Origin: SZAS-79 sp038319115
GTDB lineage: Bacteria; Pseudomonadota; Gammaproteobacteria; Burkholderiales; SG8-39
Length of the DNA: 16,142 bases
Assembly (NCBI GenBank): GCA_038319115.1
Contig: JBBQCV010000072.1
Span: forward strand, 1-16,142
Direction of reading: 5' to 3'
Each line of letters starts with the position of its first letter. Positions within the stretch are counted from its first letter, which is position 1. The position numbers and the translations under genes are program-made. A model generated the notes under the pieces. It did not search any database, was not told the DNA's origin, and was given only the letters and a program-made list of their open reading frames with translations. Positions 15,235 to 16,142 of the stretch are shown in pieces.

Positions 15235-15648
15235 ATGAGCGAATCCCCCGCCCCGACCGAAATCAAGCTGCACCAGAAATCGCGCGTCCTCGAGATCGCT
15301 TTTTCAGACGGCCGCTCGTTTTCCCTCCCGTACGAATTCCTGCGCGTGTTCTCGCCGTCGGCCGAAGTGCGCGGCCACGGACCCGGCCAGGAAGTGCTGC
15401 AGGCGGGCAAGCGCGGGGTGGACATCGCGACCCTCGACCCGGTCGGCTCGTACGCCGTGCAGCCGACGTTTTCCGACGGCCATGCCACCGGCATCTATGC
15501 GTGGGACTACCTGTATTCCCTCGGCACCGACCAGGAGCGCCTGTGGGCCGAGTACCTGCAGAAACTCTCGGCAGCGGGTGCTGACCGCGACAGTGAGCAA
15601 GGACTTACCTCTTCCAAACTTCCTGCTGGCAAAGGCCATTGCGGATGA
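15235..15648 (+). CDS. DUF971 (gamma-butyrobetaine hydroxylase-like N-terminal domain) protein
   Basis: A 137-residue protein. The core (residues 8 to about 112) shows the DUF971 pattern: EIKLHQKSRVLEIAFSDG, then LPYEFLRVFSPSAEVRGHG, and later VGSYAVQPTFSDGHATGIYAWDYLYSLG. Proteins of this family resemble the small N-terminal domain of gamma-butyrobetaine hydroxylase but have no known catalysis when alone; a metal or Fe-S related role has been suggested but is not shown here. The last 25 residues (after LQKLSAAG) are unconserved-looking. The ATG of ubiE overlaps the stop (ATGA), so the two are translationally coupled, in line with the frequent DUF971-ubiE pairing I recall in betaproteobacteria. 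Confidence 0.88.
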   Translation: MSESPAPTEIKLHQKSRVLEIAFSDGRSFSLPYEFLRVFSPSAEVRGHGPGQEVLQAGKRGVDIATLDPVGSYAVQPTFSDGHATGIYAWDYLYSLGTDQERLWAEYLQKLSAAGADRDSEQGLTSSKLPAGKGHCG

Positions 15649-16142
15649 GTTCGGAAACCCACTTCGGGTTCAGCAAGGTTGCGGAAGAGGCCAAGGCCGG
15701 CCGTGTGCGCGACGTCTTCGACCGCGTCGCCGATCGCTACGACGTCATGAACGACCTGATGTCCCTTGGCCTGCACCGCGCCTGGAAGGCCTTCGCGGTG
15801 GCGCTGTCGGGCGTGCGGGCGGGCGAGCGCGTGCTCGACGTCGCGGCTGGGAGCGGCGATCTTGCGCGCGCGTTCGCGCGGCGCGTCGGCCCGGCGGGCA
15901 CGGTGTGGGTCACCGACATCAACGGCAGCATGCTGGCGCGCGGCCGCGATCGGCTGCTCGACCGCGGCCTCGTCTGCCCGGCTGTGCAATGCGATGCCGA
16001 GAAACTGCCCTTCCCGGCGGCCCACTTCGACTGCGTGAGCGTCGCCTTCGGGCTGCGCAACATGACGCATAAGGAAGCGGCCCTCGCGGAGATGGCGCGC
16101 GTCCTCAAGCCCGGCGGCCGGCTGCTGGTGCTGGAATTTTCC
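15645..16142 (+). CDS. ubiE: Ubiquinone/menaquinone C-methyltransferase UbiE, 5' part
   Basis: The first 166 codons; the gene runs off the window and roughly 85 residues are missing compared with E. coli UbiE (251). It methylates the ring of demethylmenaquinol or 2-polyprenyl-6-methoxy-benzoquinol using S-adenosylmethionine. Seen are VFDRVADRYDVMNDLMSLGLHRAWK at the N-terminus, SAM motif I VLDVAAGSGD at 63-72, the acidic SAM ribose-binding Asp91 region, DAEKLPF at 117-123, FGLRNMT at 135-141 and VLKPGGRLLVLEFS at the edge. The start overlaps the DUF971 stop by ATGA, with AAAGG upstream as a weak ribosome binding site. A quinone-synthesis gene downstream of a probable quinone-reducing flavoprotein suggests a shared respiratory theme (inference). 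Confidence 0.95.
   Translation, partial: MSSETHFGFSKVAEEAKAGRVRDVFDRVADRYDVMNDLMSLGLHRAWKAFAVALSGVRAGERVLDVAAGSGDLARAFARRVGPAGTVWVTDINGSMLARGRDRLLDRGLVCPAVQCDAEKLPFPAAHFDCVSVAFGLRNMTHKEAALAEMARVLKPGGRLLVLEFS

Overview
The window is a gene-dense, high-GC (about two thirds G+C by eye) chromosomal segment from a Gram-negative proteobacterium, most likely a betaproteobacterium. The evidence is gene content and order: a D,D-carboxypeptidase next to a D-amino-acid transaminase and ybeD-lipB-lipA; polA divergent from DUF2782-thrB-BPSS1780-type membrane protein; and a very large FAD/Fe-S oxidoreductase upstream of DUF971-ubiE. This taxonomic reading rests on remembered synteny, not on a search. I saw no tRNA, rRNA, CRISPR array, transposase, phage gene or plasmid function.

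Layout. (1) Positions 1-3374, plus strand: the 3' end of a penicillin-binding carboxypeptidase (dacA-like), D-amino-acid aminotransferase (dat), DUF493/YbeD, lipB and lipA. This is a cell-wall/D-alanine plus lipoate-assembly cluster. (2) Positions 3375-4453: a secreted DUF4197 protein with a strong ribosome binding site, flanked by structured intergenic DNA. The convergent gap to polA holds several hairpins and two exact 36-nt direct repeats. (3) Positions 4454-7231, minus strand: complete DNA polymerase I with 5' nuclease, active-looking 3'-5' exonuclease and polymerase domains. (4) Positions 7472-9568, plus strand: secreted DUF2782 protein, APH-fold homoserine kinase (thrB, TTG start) and a BPSS1780-type multi-pass membrane protein, tightly packed and probably co-transcribed. 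(5) Positions 9705-16142, plus strand: a 1278-residue fusion of a glycolate-oxidase/D-lactate-dehydrogenase-like flavoprotein with a two-cluster ferredoxin domain and CCG domains; a 543-residue protein whose C-terminal part looks like a degenerate PilZ domain; DUF971; and the first two thirds of ubiE (quinone methyltransferase, cut by the window edge).

The genes are mostly housekeeping: envelope D-alanine turnover, lipoylation of 2-oxoacid dehydrogenases, DNA replication/repair, threonine synthesis, and electron input to quinone plus quinone synthesis. No defence or mobile system is visible. The items most worth a second look are the PilZ-like protein, the giant flavin/Fe-S fusion placed two genes before ubiE, and the repeated hairpins between DUF4197 and polA.
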